A DNA stretch of 64,000 nucleotides from Mycobacterium sp. AT1 (GCF_002043095.1 NZ_MVOC01000073.1:1-64000), one strand, 5' to 3'; shown: positions 25,125 to 33,684, numbered from the stretch's first letter. Numbers and translations are program-made. The notes: generated by a model from the letters alone, not told the origin.

Positions 25125-25781
25125 ATGACGGTCAAGACGGTGTTGTGCTTCGGAGATTCCCTGACGTGGGGCTGGGTGCCTGCAGACGAGACCGCGCCCA
25201 CCACGCGGTTCCCCCGCGACGTGCGCTGGACGGGGGTGCTCGCCGAGACCCTTGGCGACGACTACGCGGTGATCGAGGAAGGCCTCAGTGCGCGCACCAC
25301 CAACGTCGACGACCCAACCGACCCACGGCTCAACGGCGCTGCGCACCTTCCCATTACGCTCGCCAGCCACCTGCCGCTTGATCTGGTCATCCTGATGCTG
25401 GGCACCAACGACACCAAGGCGTACTTCCACCGCACCCCGTTCGACATCGCGACCGGCATGTCGCTGCTCGCGGCGCAGGTACTCGGCTCCGCGGGCGGAG
25501 TCGGCACCGTCTATCCGGCGCCGAAGGTTCTGGTCGTCGCTCCGCCGCCGCTTGCCCCGATGCCCGACCCATGGTTCCAGATGACCTTCGACGGCGGGCA
25601 CGAGAAGTCCGAACAGCTGGCCGAGGCCTACCGCGCGCTGTGTGCGTTCATGAAGATTCCGTTCGTCGACGCGGGTTCGGTGATCAGCACCGACGGCAGC
25701 GACGGCGTGCACTTCACCGAGGGCAACAACCGCGACCTCGGCACCGCGCTAGCCGACGAGGTACGTCGAATCTTGCAGTGA
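25125..25781 (+). CDS. SGNH-hydrolase arylesterase/acyltransferase, MsAcT-like
   Basis: A 218-aa SGNH hydrolase. Block I FGDSLTWGW holds the Ser, the oxyanion residues lie in EEGLSARTT and LGTNDTK, and the Asp-x-x-His pair is in DGVHFTEGNN. Nearly the whole sequence follows the M. smegmatis MsAcT arylesterase as I remember it, including VRWTGVLAETLG, RLNGAAHLPI and PPPLAPMPDPWFQ. MsAcT forms an octamer and catalyses both ester hydrolysis and acyl transfer in water. Its native substrate is unknown. It overlaps convergently the histidine kinase end by 33 nt. Confidence 0.9.
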   Translation: MTVKTVLCFGDSLTWGWVPADETAPTTRFPRDVRWTGVLAETLGDDYAVIEEGLSARTTNVDDPTDPRLNGAAHLPITLASHLPLDLVILMLGTNDTKAYFHRTPFDIATGMSLLAAQVLGSAGGVGTVYPAPKVLVVAPPPLAPMPDPWFQMTFDGGHEKSEQLAEAYRALCAFMKIPFVDAGSVISTDGSDGVHFTEGNNRDLGTALADEVRRILQ

Positions 25782-26924
25782 GGCAACGGGTGACGGCCCG
25801 GACTCAACGCCCCGCGGCAGGGACACGGTGAACGTGGTCCCTTGGCCCAGCCCCTGGCTGTCGGCCTTGATGCTGCCGCCGTGACCGTCGACGAGCGCCT
25901 TGGCGATGGCCAGGCCGATGCCTGCACCGCCGTGCACCCGGTCGCGGGCCGCGTCCACCCGGTAGAAGCGGTCGAAGAGATGGGGCAGGTGCTCGGGTAG
26001 GACGCCGTCGCCGGTGTCCGACACCACGACCGTCACGCCGTTGTGGGTCGCCCGGGCGCCGATCACGACGGTGCCTCCGCTCGGAGTGTGTCGCAGGCCG
26101 TTCTCCAGCAGGTTGGCGAGCACCTGCCCGAGACGTTCCGGATCCGCCCACACGTCGGGAAGGTCGGCGGCCGCCGTCGAGGTGAGCGTCACGCCCTTGG
26201 CGCGGTAGCGCGGTTCCCACACCGTCGTCGCCGTGGCGACCAGACGCGCAATCGAGGTCCAACGCGCGTCGATCGTGCGCGCCCGATGCTCGGCGTCGGA
26301 CAACGCGGCGACGTCCTTGCTGAGTCGCGTCAGTCGGCGTGACTGGTCACGCAGAACGGCGATGGCGTCGTCGTCGAGCGACTTCACGCCGTCTTCGAGC
26401 GCCTCCAGATAGGCCTCGACGATCGCGACCGGGGTTCGCATCTCGTGGGCGAGGTCCGCGAGCATCTGACGGCGGCTGTGCTCGACGCGCCCGAGACTGT
26501 CCGCCATGGTGTTGAAGGCGAGGGCGATTTCGTCGAACTCCCTGCCCAATCTCGGTGCGCTGACCCGAAAGTCGTAGTGGCCGTCGGCGATCACGGTGGC
26601 GGCGTGCGCGAGTTCGGTCGCAGAGTGGTAGACCCGCCGACTGAGGTACCAGCTCAAAGCGAGGGCCGCGACGATTGACACCAGCAGAGCCGTTACCAGC
26701 GACGCGGCGGTGGCCTTCTCGAATGCCCGCTGGTAGGGATGGTCACCGGAGGCGCCCGGTTGCACTGCGGCATCCATCAAACGCTGGAACATGGGCGGGC
26801 CGACGAGGGCGGCGACCAGCGTGGCGGTGACGAAGCTCGCCACGATCACCACCGAGTTGACCGCCAGCAGACGCGTCCTGATGCCAAATCGGGAAGCGTT
26901 GTGTAAAGACGACTCTGACGCCAT
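25749..26924 (-). CDS. Sensor histidine kinase of a two-component system
   Basis: A 391-aa membrane kinase. TM1 is at about residues 19-43, a short extracellular loop of about 30 residues follows, and TM2 at about 74-93. Then come HAMP (LSRRVYHSATELAHAATV), the H-box LADLAHEMRTPVAIVEA, N-box LANLLENGLRHTP, and G-boxes DTGDGVLPEHL and GGAGIGLAIA. The short sensor loop suggests a membrane or envelope signal. It begins 2 nt after the response-regulator gene and is co-transcribed with it. Confidence 0.9.
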   Translation of the reverse strand: MASESSLHNASRFGIRTRLLAVNSVVIVASFVTATLVAALVGPPMFQRLMDAAVQPGASGDHPYQRAFEKATAASLVTALLVSIVAALALSWYLSRRVYHSATELAHAATVIADGHYDFRVSAPRLGREFDEIALAFNTMADSLGRVEHSRRQMLADLAHEMRTPVAIVEAYLEALEDGVKSLDDDAIAVLRDQSRRLTRLSKDVAALSDAEHRARTIDARWTSIARLVATATTVWEPRYRAKGVTLTSTAAADLPDVWADPERLGQVLANLLENGLRHTPSGGTVVIGARATHNGVTVVVSDTGDGVLPEHLPHLFDRFYRVDAARDRVHGGAGIGLAIAKALVDGHGGSIKADSQGLGQGTTFTVSLPRGVESGPSPVASLQDSTYLVG

Positions 26925-26926
26925 GG

Positions 26927-27649
26927 TCAGCCCCTGCCCATTCGGTAGCCCACTCCGCGCACCGTCGTGACGTACCGGGTCGGGTCGTCACCGAGTTTGC
27001 GACGCAGATGTCCGACGTGGACGTCCACGATGTTGTCACTGCCCACCCAGGTGTCACCCCAGACGATTTCGATGAGCTGCCGCCTGCCCAGAACCTTCCC
27101 CGGCCGCGACGAAAGCGCTTCGAGAAGGTCGAATTCCGTTCGCGTCAGCACGATCTCGGCGTTGTCGATGCGCACCTCCCGGCCCTCGACGTCGATGCTC
27201 AGGTCGCCGATCCGACGAGGCGGCTTGCCCGCCTCCACGAATTCCGCATCCTCGCGCGAGGTTCGGCGGGGGCGTCGCAGCATCGCCTGGATGCGGGCCA
27301 CCAGCTCTCGCGGACTGAACGGCTTGGTGATGTAGTCGTCGGCGCCGACGGACAAGCCGACGACGGTGTCGACCTCGGTGTCGCGGGCCGTCAGCATGAG
27401 GACGTAGGCGTCGGAGAAGATCCGCAGACGGCGGCACACCTCGAAACCGTCGATGCCGGGCAGCCCGACGTCGAGGACCACCACGTCGGGGTCGACGCTG
27501 CGCGCCAGGGAGAGCGCCTGGCCGCCGTCGTGGGCGGCGTGCACCTCGAAGCCCTCGCGCCGGAGATAGCTGCCGACCACCTCGGTGAGGGCCACTTCGT
27601 CGTCGACGATCAAGGCACGACGAGTCGCTACTCCGGTGGGGTCGTTCAC
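26927..27649 (-). CDS. OmpR/PhoB-type response regulator
   Basis: A 240-aa regulator from the GTG at 27649. The receiver domain has the acidic pair IVDDE, the phosphorylation Asp in VVVLDVGLPG, Thr in LTARD and Lys in YITKPFSP. After a linker, the winged helix carries LTRTEFDLLEALSSRPG and VDVHVGHLRRKLG with GVGYRMG. It is first in the operon with its kinase and divergent from the exported peptide/catalase/cytochrome operon at 27790, which is a natural candidate target. Confidence 0.9.
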   Translation of the reverse strand: MNDPTGVATRRALIVDDEVALTEVVGSYLRREGFEVHAAHDGGQALSLARSVDPDVVVLDVGLPGIDGFEVCRRLRIFSDAYVLMLTARDTEVDTVVGLSVGADDYITKPFSPRELVARIQAMLRRPRRTSREDAEFVEAGKPPRRIGDLSIDVEGREVRIDNAEIVLTRTEFDLLEALSSRPGKVLGRRQLIEIVWGDTWVGSDNIVDVHVGHLRRKLGDDPTRYVTTVRGVGYRMGRG

Positions 27650-27789
27650 GTGTCCATGATGCACCGCGCGAAATCGGCAGGTCGCGATCGTTAACGAATC
27701 TTCAGAAACGAACCAACAAACCGTCGTCTCGGTGCCCGAGGGTGAAGGCATCCCGGCAGAGACCGGGCCCACTTACGAGGAGAGCCGAC
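27650..27789. promoter_or_regulatory. Divergent control region of regulator and peroxidase operons
   Basis: This 140-bp gap separates the response-regulator gene from the exported-peptide operon. It contains two direct AACGAA hexamers at 27693-27698 and 27707-27712, the sort of repeat OmpR-family regulators use, although the 14-nt period is not the usual 10-11. GAGGAGAG near 27778-27785 is the ribosome site of the peptide gene. Confidence 0.35.
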
Positions 27790-27996
27790 ATGAGAATCAC
27801 CGCCAAGCGCATCGCTCCCGGATTGGCCGTGGGCTTCATCGCCGCCGCAATGACCCTGGCGCCGGTCGCCGGCGCCGACACCAGCCCGCTGCTGCCCTTC
27901 GAAACCACTCCGCAGGTGAAGACGACGCTGAACCTGCAGACCTCGAACCACGACGAACTCGACACCACCGACGGTTCGCTGGACCTGCCGTTCTGA
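27790..27996 (+). CDS. Small exported peptide upstream of catalase-like gene
   Basis: A 68-aa precursor with GAGGAG before the ATG at 27790. The signal peptide (RIAPGLAVGFIAAAMTLAPVAGA) is followed by a mature peptide of only about 40 residues, acidic and without Cys, ending DLPF. Its TGA overlaps the catalase-like ATG (TGATG), so translation is coupled. No family is recognised. Its position suggests a partner of the exported peroxidase or an envelope component that the two-component system senses (inference). Confidence 0.7.
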   Translation: MRITAKRIAPGLAVGFIAAAMTLAPVAGADTSPLLPFETTPQVKTTLNLQTSNHDELDTTDGSLDLPF

Positions 27997-29063
27997 TGCC
28001 GGGTCCACGGCTCAATCGTCGCGACGCCCTGGTCGGCCTCGCCGCCGCCGGCACCGTGCTGGCGGTCGGCGCAGGCGGCCTGGCGGAGGTGTCGGGCTGG
28101 TTGAACACGCGCCGGTTGACCTCGTCGCGATTCGCCGACCGATTCGAACAGGTCTACGGGCGGCACAACGGTTTTCGGCGCAATCACGCCAAGGGGCTCG
28201 CCGCGAACGGCACCTTCACCAGCAACGGTGCGGGCGCCGAGCTGTCGTCGGCGTCGGTCTTCGCCCCGGGAACCTTCCCGGTGACCGCCCGCTTCTCACT
28301 CGGCGGAACCGTGCCCGACGCGGCCGACCAACCTGGAGCGGTGCGCGGCCTCGGACTGATGGTCCAGCTGCCGAACGGCGAGCAGTGGCGCACCGCGATG
28401 ATCAACCTGCCGGTATTCCCCGACAGCACGCCGCAGGGCTTCTACGACCGCTTGCTGGCCGGCAAGCCCGACCCGGCCACCGGTCAGCCCGTCCCCAGCG
28501 TGATGAAGGCCTTCCTGGCGGAGCACCCCGAGACCGCCGCGGCGATGAAGATCATCAAGGCGTCCCCGCCCAGTTCTGGTTTCGCGGACAGCACCTTTCA
28601 CGGACTCAACGCCTTCATCGCGACCAACGGTGCCGGGACGTCGGTGCCCATCCGGTGGTCCGCTGTGCCGATGGATGCGCCCGGAGTGTCCTCCCCCGGC
28701 GGACGCGACTACCTGTTCGACAACCTCGTCGACCGGATGCACCGCGGCCCGGCGAGCTGGCGGCTGGTGCTGACGGTGGCCGACCCTGGCGACCCCACGC
28801 ACGACGCCACCCTCCCCTGGCCGCCAGGACGGCGCACCGTCGACGCCGGGGTGATCACCCTCGACGCCGTCCTCACCGAGGCCGCAGGCAACGCCCGTGA
28901 CGTCAACTTCGACCCCATGGTGCTGCCCGACGGACTGCGCCCGTCGGACGACCCGCTGCCCCCGGCGCGGTCGGCCGTCTACGCCCGCTCGTTCGAACGG
29001 CGAACCCGAGAACCCAAGTCCCCCAGCGAAGTCGACGTCGAGAAGGTGAACAGTGACCACTGA
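27996..29063 (+). CDS. Catalase-family peroxidase, exported (SrpA-like)
   Basis: A 355-aa protein. The N-terminus RLNRRDALVGLAAAGTVLA is a twin-arginine signal. The catalase core begins with HNGFRRNHAKGLAANG, the distal-His segment, continues with FPVTARFSLGG and GLGLMV, and ends with a Tyr-containing SAVYARSFERR that could be the proximal haem ligand. It is much shorter than classical catalases (480-750 aa) and fits the minimal catalase-related peroxidases. A cytochrome b561 gene follows with overlap, suggesting it receives electrons from the membrane. Confidence 0.8.
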   Translation: MPGPRLNRRDALVGLAAAGTVLAVGAGGLAEVSGWLNTRRLTSSRFADRFEQVYGRHNGFRRNHAKGLAANGTFTSNGAGAELSSASVFAPGTFPVTARFSLGGTVPDAADQPGAVRGLGLMVQLPNGEQWRTAMINLPVFPDSTPQGFYDRLLAGKPDPATGQPVPSVMKAFLAEHPETAAAMKIIKASPPSSGFADSTFHGLNAFIATNGAGTSVPIRWSAVPMDAPGVSSPGGRDYLFDNLVDRMHRGPASWRLVLTVADPGDPTHDATLPWPPGRRTVDAGVITLDAVLTEAAGNARDVNFDPMVLPDGLRPSDDPLPPARSAVYARSFERRTREPKSPSEVDVEKVNSDH

Positions 29064-29607
29064 GGCTCCAGCCGCCGCGCCACCGAAGTTCACGCTGGTG
29101 TCCCGGCTGCTGCACTGGTCGATGGCCGCGATGGTGATCAGCCAGTTCTTCCTCGGCGCCACGATGGTCGCCGCGCTGGCCTACTACCCGCTGCTGCTGG
29201 CGATCCATCGGGTGATCGGCATCGTCATCCTGGTCTTCGCGGTCGTCCGGCTGGTCAACCGGCTGCGCCACCACCCGCCGGCGTTCCTGACGACGATGAG
29301 TCCGCTGGAACGGAAGGTGGCGACGTGGTCCGAGCGCATGATGTACGCCCTGCTGGTGCTCCAACCGCTGGTCGGCTGGGCGCTGGTCTCGGCGTCGGAC
29401 GTGCCCGTCACCCTGGTGGGGCCGGTGCACCTGCCCGGCATCGCACCGCACGGCATCGCGCTCTACGCCGCGCTGCGCACCGCGCATACCGTGCTGGCGT
29501 ACCTGCTGTTCGCGTCGTTCACCGCGCATATCTGTGCGGTCGTGTTCCACACCGTCGGCCTGCGCGACGGGTTGCTGCGGCGCATGACCATTCGCCCCTG
29601 GCGGTGA
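29053..29607 (+). CDS. Cytochrome b561 family membrane protein
   Basis: A 184-aa four-helix membrane protein. Possible haem-ligand His residues are in LLHWSMAAMV (TM1), IHRVIGIVI (TM2), RTAHTVLAYL (TM3) and FTAHICAVVFH (TM4). Such b561 proteins move electrons from quinol to a periplasmic partner. It overlaps the peroxidase gene by 11 nt. Together they form a likely exported peroxidase with its membrane electron donor, like SrpA-b561 pairs in other bacteria. Confidence 0.85.
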   Translation: MTTEAPAAAPPKFTLVSRLLHWSMAAMVISQFFLGATMVAALAYYPLLLAIHRVIGIVILVFAVVRLVNRLRHHPPAFLTTMSPLERKVATWSERMMYALLVLQPLVGWALVSASDVPVTLVGPVHLPGIAPHGIALYAALRTAHTVLAYLLFASFTAHICAVVFHTVGLRDGLLRRMTIRPWR

Positions 29608-29610
29608 CCC

Positions 29611-30501
29611 CTACGCCGTGCCCAGTGCGCGTGGCATGAAGTCGCGGATGTAGCCGCTGATCTCCTCGCCGTGGGTCTCCAGCGCGAAGTGGCCGGTGTC
29701 GAGGAGGTGGAACTCCCCGTTGGGGAAGTCGCGGCGGAACGCCTCCGCCCCGGCGACACCGAAGATCTCGTCGTTCTTCCCCCACGCGACCAACAACGGC
29801 GGCTGCTGGGTCCGGAAGTACTCCTGAAACGCCGGATACCCGTCCAGGTTGAACTGGTAGTCCCAGAACAGCTGCAGCTGAATGGCGTCGTTGTCCTTGC
29901 GGTCCAAACCCAATTGATCCAACAGCCACGCCTCCGGCGCGATGCGGTCCAACCTGTCCGCCGGCACCCCGTGGGTGTACTGCCAGCGGGTGGTCTCCAA
30001 GGTGAACTTCTCCCGCACCCCCTCCTCGTTGGCGGCGCGGTCCTTGGCGTGGGCGAACAGGATGTCCCAGAACGGGGTGAACCCCTCCAGATACGCATTG
30101 CCGCTCTGGGAGATGAGCGCGGTGATCCGCTCCGGGCGGCGGCTGGCGATGCGCAGCCCGATCGGGGCGCCGTAGTCGTGGATGTAGAGCGCGAACATCT
30201 CCAACCCGAGATGCTCGATCAGGCCCTCGGTGATCTCGGTCAACCGGTCGAAGCTGTAGGTGAACTGCGTCGTCGTCGGCATCGCCGAACGACCGAACCC
30301 GATGTGGTCCGGGGCCACCAGGTGATACTCGTCGGCGAGGGAGTTGATCAGATTGCGGAACATGTGCGAACTCGACGGAAACCCATGTAGCAAAAGCAAT
30401 GTCGGCTTCGCCGGATCCCCCGCCTCACGGTAGAACACCTCGAGGCCGTCGATCGTCGCCGTCTGGTACCGGGTGGCAAATGGACTCGTCGATCTAGCCA
30501 A
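29611..30501 (-). CDS. Alpha/beta hydrolase, haloalkane dehalogenase/epoxide hydrolase type
   Basis: A 296-aa hydrolase. The oxyanion motif is LLLHGFPSSSHMFR; the nucleophile Asp is in YIHDYGAPIGLR, where H-D-Y/W-G is the dehalogenase/epoxide hydrolase elbow; the catalytic His is in LLDTGHFALETH. There is a cap domain between residues 140 and 220. It hydrolyses carbon-halogen, epoxide or ester bonds. The Asp elbow argues against a simple Ser esterase. It is convergent with cytochrome b561. Confidence 0.85.
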   Translation of the reverse strand: MARSTSPFATRYQTATIDGLEVFYREAGDPAKPTLLLLHGFPSSSHMFRNLINSLADEYHLVAPDHIGFGRSAMPTTTQFTYSFDRLTEITEGLIEHLGLEMFALYIHDYGAPIGLRIASRRPERITALISQSGNAYLEGFTPFWDILFAHAKDRAANEEGVREKFTLETTRWQYTHGVPADRLDRIAPEAWLLDQLGLDRKDNDAIQLQLFWDYQFNLDGYPAFQEYFRTQQPPLLVAWGKNDEIFGVAGAEAFRRDFPNGEFHLLDTGHFALETHGEEISGYIRDFMPRALGTA

Positions 30502-30552
30502 GCATGGACGCGGCGCCTTTTGTTCGAGAACGTCAATTTGGCGACGTTGCCG

Positions 30553-30915
30553 TCACAGCGCGGGGGTGGTGGGCTGCAGGACGGCGGTCGCGACGGCCTC
30601 GGTGCGGAGGTGTTCGAACTCCAGGTAGTCCGGGTCGTCGACCATGTCGACGAAGTGCTGCCGGCTGGGATAGCTCACCAGGGCGACCATGTCCCAGTCA
30701 CCACCGTCTGCGGCCAAGGACGGATGCCCCACCCCCGCGTAGGCGATCGTCACGCCGTAGCGCTCGTTGACCCCCGAGCTGCTGAAACGCTCGATGTATT
30801 GCATGTACTTGGCTTGCCCGCCGGGCGCGAACCGGATGAGGTTCAGCATGACGACGGGGCCGTTCGGGTCGGCGGCCAGGAACCGATCGAGACGAGATGC
30901 ATCCAAGGTAGACAT
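30553..30915 (-). CDS. DUF1330 family protein
   Basis: A 120-aa small dimeric alpha/beta-barrel type protein. It has VVMLNLIRFAPGG near residue 22, a central YIERFSSSGVNERYGV, and WDMVALVSYPSRQHFVDMV, which are DUF1330 features. Its biochemical role is unknown. It is divergent from the TetR gene at 31010, with about 95 nt between starts, and may be that regulator's target. Confidence 0.75.
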   Translation of the reverse strand: MSTLDASRLDRFLAADPNGPVVMLNLIRFAPGGQAKYMQYIERFSSSGVNERYGVTIAYAGVGHPSLAADGGDWDMVALVSYPSRQHFVDMVDDPDYLEFEHLRTEAVATAVLQPTTPAL

Positions 30916-31009
30916 GTGCGGATTCCCTTCGAGATACTTACTTGCTGTACATCACGCAACATACATGCGGCCTCCGACAATCGCACGACGCGAAGGGGAT
31001 GATGACCCG

Positions 31010-31645
31010 ATGACCGAAGCGCGCTCCGTTCGGCGCACGCAAGCCGAACGCCGCGCCGAGACCAGGCGCCGAGTGCTCGACGCCGCAACGTCCCTGGTGG
31101 CCACGCACGGATCGCGCGCCGTATCACTGGCCGCCGTCGGCGAGGCCGCGGGCTACAGCCGTGGCATCGTCAACCACCACTTCGGCAGCAAGGCGCGCCT
31201 CCTCGAGGAGCTCATCAAGCACACTCAGCAGTTCGACGTGCCGACCGACGCCCCCACCGGACTGGGCCGCCTCACTCAGTTCGTCGAGGCCTACCTGATC
31301 GGGATGCAGCAGCGGCCGGCCCGCTCGGAGGCGTTCCTGAAGCTGTGGGCCGAATCTGCCGGTGCCGAACCGGCACTCGCCCCGCTGTTCGCCGAACGCG
31401 ACGCCTGGTTCCGGGACTTCCTTGCCCAGCAGATCCGCGACGGACTGGGCGACGGCTCGATCGGTCGGCACGTGGACCCGCAGTTCGCCGCCGTGACCCT
31501 GATCGGCCAGTTGCGGGGCACGGCGATGATGCTGTTCTCCACCGCGCGGGACGTCCCCGTCGCCGAATTCTCCGCCGACGTCGCCAGGAGCGTGGCCCGC
31601 AGCATGGCGGCACCGCCAACGCAGGAACCGCCCTTACCTGCGTGA
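31010..31645 (+). CDS. TetR family transcriptional regulator
   Basis: A 211-aa regulator. The ATG at 31010 follows AAGGGGATG. The HTH reads ETRRRVLDAATSLVATHG, SLAAVGEAAGYSRGIVNHHF with the standard Y-S-x-G-x-V-x-H-H-F recognition turn. The C-terminal ligand domain is of the TetR_C type with FLKLWAESAG. It probably controls the divergent DUF1330 gene. Its stop codon lies inside a hairpin terminator that also serves the tRNA site on the other strand. Confidence 0.85.
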   Translation: MTEARSVRRTQAERRAETRRRVLDAATSLVATHGSRAVSLAAVGEAAGYSRGIVNHHFGSKARLLEELIKHTQQFDVPTDAPTGLGRLTQFVEAYLIGMQQRPARSEAFLKLWAESAGAEPALAPLFAERDAWFRDFLAQQIRDGLGDGSIGRHVDPQFAAVTLIGQLRGTAMMLFSTARDVPVAEFSADVARSVARSMAAPPTQEPPLPA

Positions 31646-31659
31646 ACAGGAGGGCGGTT
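31626..31659. terminator. Host-side hairpin terminator
   Basis: AACCGCCCT (31626-31634) pairs with AGGGCGGTT (31651-31659). It ends the TetR transcript and would have ended the tRNA-Ser transcript before the element inserted. Confidence 0.7.
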
Positions 31660-31661
31660 CA

Positions 31662-31688
31662 TGGCGGTGGCGGAGGGATTTGAACCCT
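31662..31688. repeat. attL core, copy of the tRNA-Ser 3' end
   Basis: This 27-bp sequence is identical to 42829-42855. The rest of the tRNA is absent here, so it is an attachment-site remnant and not a tRNA gene. Confidence 0.9.
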
Positions 31689-31770
31689 ATCCGCCCTGCA
31701 CGTCAACAGCCCGAAACGGCCTCTAGCTGTGAAAACACATAGTGGTTGGTCACCCATGATTCGCCCAATT

Positions 31771-31800
31771 CGTGGGCAGATGTGGGCAGAATGTGGGCAC
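31771..31800. repeat. Left candidate integrase arm sites
   Basis: Three near-tandem GTGGGCA units lie at 31772, 31782 and 31793, about 85-110 bp inside the left core. The last 20 bp match 42741-42760 with one mismatch. Paired repeats at a similar distance inside both ends are what arm-type integrase sites look like. Confidence 0.65.
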
Positions 31801-31907
31801 GCGGGCGAGAACGCCGGTCCGACTCAGCGCGCAGGTCCAGCAAAGCTGCGACACCGCCGCGCAACTGGCGCGCGGGGAGGGCTCGCCGGCCGGCTTACGC
31901 TCGGGGT

Positions 31908-32141
31908 GTGCGGGACCCCGACGTGATCGACTCCGAACTGAGGTTGGTCGCCGCGGTACGCCGAAGCTGCGCGGAGTTAGGCGGAGGGATGCCGACGACG
32001 GCCGTGCTCGACGGACTGCTTGACGAGCGAATCCGGGTTGTCCGCGAACGCGGAAGGACCGTCGAGTTTCGAATGTCTCGCGGGAAGGCGCCGTGTTCGA
32101 CGCCGATTCGGGCATGTGGTCCGACCTGGCCGCTACGCTGA
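31908..32141 (+). CDS. Small hypothetical protein at the left end of the element
   Basis: A reading frame of 77 codons from the GTG at 31908 (alternative GTG at 31923). The N-terminal half, VIDSELRLVAAVRRSCAELG followed by LDGLLDERIRVVRERG, is a helical segment like small proteins I have seen in mycobacterial genomes. The last 25 residues look random, so the gene may be truncated or shifted. No ribosome site stands out. It starts about 100 nt inside the arm sites. Confidence 0.4.
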   Translation: MRDPDVIDSELRLVAAVRRSCAELGGGMPTTAVLDGLLDERIRVVRERGRTVEFRMSRGKAPCSTPIRACGPTWPLR

Positions 32142-32147
32142 CCGCCT

Positions 32148-33070
32148 ATGGCGGCGTGGTTGTTCACATCAGTTGCCGGAGAACGCAGTTACGGCGGCAG
32201 TGACCCCTACGGGGACGTACTCGGGTCCTCCTACGCCTACGACCAGTCAGTGTCCTATCACAAACAAGTGCTCAACGATCACGTCATCGTCCTTCGCGAA
32301 GGCGACGCCATCCTAGGCGTGTCGCGAGTGGACGAGATTAGATTGAGCCCAGGCGTCTGGCCTCGTCGGCGGTGCGAGAAGTGCAAGCTCGCGGGCGTGG
32401 AGTTTCGGAAGCGAACCAACGATTACGCCTGCCCCCACAAAGGTTGTAAGCACCGCTCTCCTACAGTCCTACAGACCGACGACCCAGTCACTCGTTACGT
32501 CGCTACGTCGCTACGTACGACACCCGATGGCAAGCCCTCGACGGTGCGCTGACAATGACTCAGGTCCAGGAACGCCTTCTCGACCAGAGCGCTCAAAATT
32601 CGATCCGACCCATCGACGAGGTCGGGCTTGAAGGCCTTCTCGGGGACCTCAGCGTCTCAATTCCAGGCGAGCAGAAAACTGTCCACGGTCCAATAGACGG
32701 GGGACGCCGGCAGGCGCAAGTTCTTGTGCGCATCAATCAGGGACACTTTCGCACCGGCCTATTGCGCGCCTACGGTCTTTCATGCGCCGTAACGGGACCA
32801 TGTCCTGCCGAGGCGCTTGAAGCGGCGCACGTTCTTCCCTACGCGACGCATGAGTCGCACAAGATCGACGAGGGCCTTCTTCTGCGGACTGATATTCACC
32901 GCCTGTTCGACGCAGGACATATCGCGATCAATCCCGACACTCTGATCGTGGAGGTAGATCCGAACCTGGCGCGATACCCGCTGTACGCATCTCTTCAGGG
33001 TCAGAAAATAAGCCAGCAGCCGAGCGTCGAGGCACTGCGCAAACGCTATGGTTCCGTCGCTGCTTCGTGA
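32148..33070 (+). pseudogene. HNH endonuclease gene split by an 8-bp tandem duplication
   Basis: The first frame (32148-32552) gives WLFTSVAGERSYGGSDPYG, a start typical of a family of restriction-like HNH proteins, and a zinc ribbon with CEKC and CPHKGC. The second frame (32555-33070, ATG start) gives SAQNSIRPID, ALEAAHVLPYA, LLRTDIHRLFDAGHIAI, an HNH nuclease core. Removing one copy of the repeated 8-mer at 32496-32511 joins them into one 304-aa protein through VTRYVATYDTRWQALDGAL. I recall intact relatives of about 300 aa. As it stands the gene makes two fragments; the second could still be translated from its own ATG. Cargo of the element, possibly defence. Confidence 0.75.
32496..32516 (+). 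repeat. 8-bp tandem repeat causing the frameshift
   Basis: TACGTCGC occurs twice in tandem (32496-32503, 32504-32511), followed by a partial TACGT. Deleting one unit restores the HNH reading frame. Slipped-strand replication could add or remove a unit. Confidence 0.85.
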
Positions 33071-33204
33071 GAAGTGGGCATTGCGTTGGTGCGCTGAACG
33101 ATTCCAATCCCGTGTTCAAGGGGACTTCTTCCTCAGCTAAGCCTCAGATGTTCTTTTCAGATGATGGATCGAGCCACGCTACATCAGCGGAGGGGCACGC
33201 CAAG
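33071..33204. other. Intergenic stretch between convergent cargo genes
   Basis: No gene is seen in these 134 bp between the HNH gene and the three-gene operon. No perfect hairpin was found by eye. Confidence 0.4.
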
Positions 33205-33684
33205 CTACGTGCCATCTGGTTCGTGAGCGTAGCCCGGGTCGGAGTCAAAGTAGACAGCCGCATCAAGGATCGCAGCTCGTACGTCGCTCCACTCAGGCCT
33301 CGGGAGCCCTGGCGATTTTGTTCGCAAAAGCGCATGGGCTTTACCTAATTCGGCGTCTTCGTCGTCGAGAGAAGGCACCACGCCTCCCTTACCTCTGCGG
33401 ACGTCGGCGGCCTGAAATCGACCCACACCGTGCGTCTCCCAGTTGGCTACCTTGCTTGTCGGGATTTCGTGATCAAACAGCAGACGGTCGAGGTGGACGC
33501 TACAGCCCGCAGGCGGAGCGTAGTCGGGACCATTCAGGCTCAGAGCGCCTTTGCCTAGCCGCGTCTGGCCGCTCATTCGGTCGACGGTAAGCGACCCTTT
33601 GTCACCTTTGGCCACTCGCCTGAAAATGTAAAGATCATGACCCAGCGATAGATCATCGCTAACCCACTCGTCTGATTCCGACAC
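33205..33684 (-). CDS. Third gene of the TIGR04255-type operon, unknown function
   Basis: A 159-aa protein from a GTG start, 5 nt after the middle gene. It is acidic at both ends. Recognisable pieces are VGRFQAADVR, then a Lys-Gly-Gly-Val-Val-P block, a D-x-E-D-A-E-L-G-K-A-H-A segment and a C-terminal helix WSDVRAAILDAAVYF. The late H-A segment resembles the downstream partner protein seen beside TIGR04255 genes, as far as I recall. No catalytic motif, signal or membrane segment is seen. The tight spacing implies a joint role with the two upstream genes. Confidence 0.65.
   Translation of the reverse strand: MSESDEWVSDDLSLGHDLYIFRRVAKGDKGSLTVDRMSGQTRLGKGALSLNGPDYAPPAGCSVHLDRLLFDHEIPTSKVANWETHGVGRFQAADVRRGKGGVVPSLDDEDAELGKAHALLRTKSPGLPRPEWSDVRAAILDAAVYFDSDPGYAHEPDGT

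Noticed and set aside
31662..31688. A second tRNA-Ser gene at the left end
   Set aside because: Only the 3' 27 nt are present; the anticodon and 5' half are missing. It is an att site.
31746..31907. N-terminal extension of the small gene at the left end of the element
   Set aside because: It would read through the arm-site repeats and gives a random Arg-rich sequence; the protein-like part begins at the GTG at 31908 or 31923.
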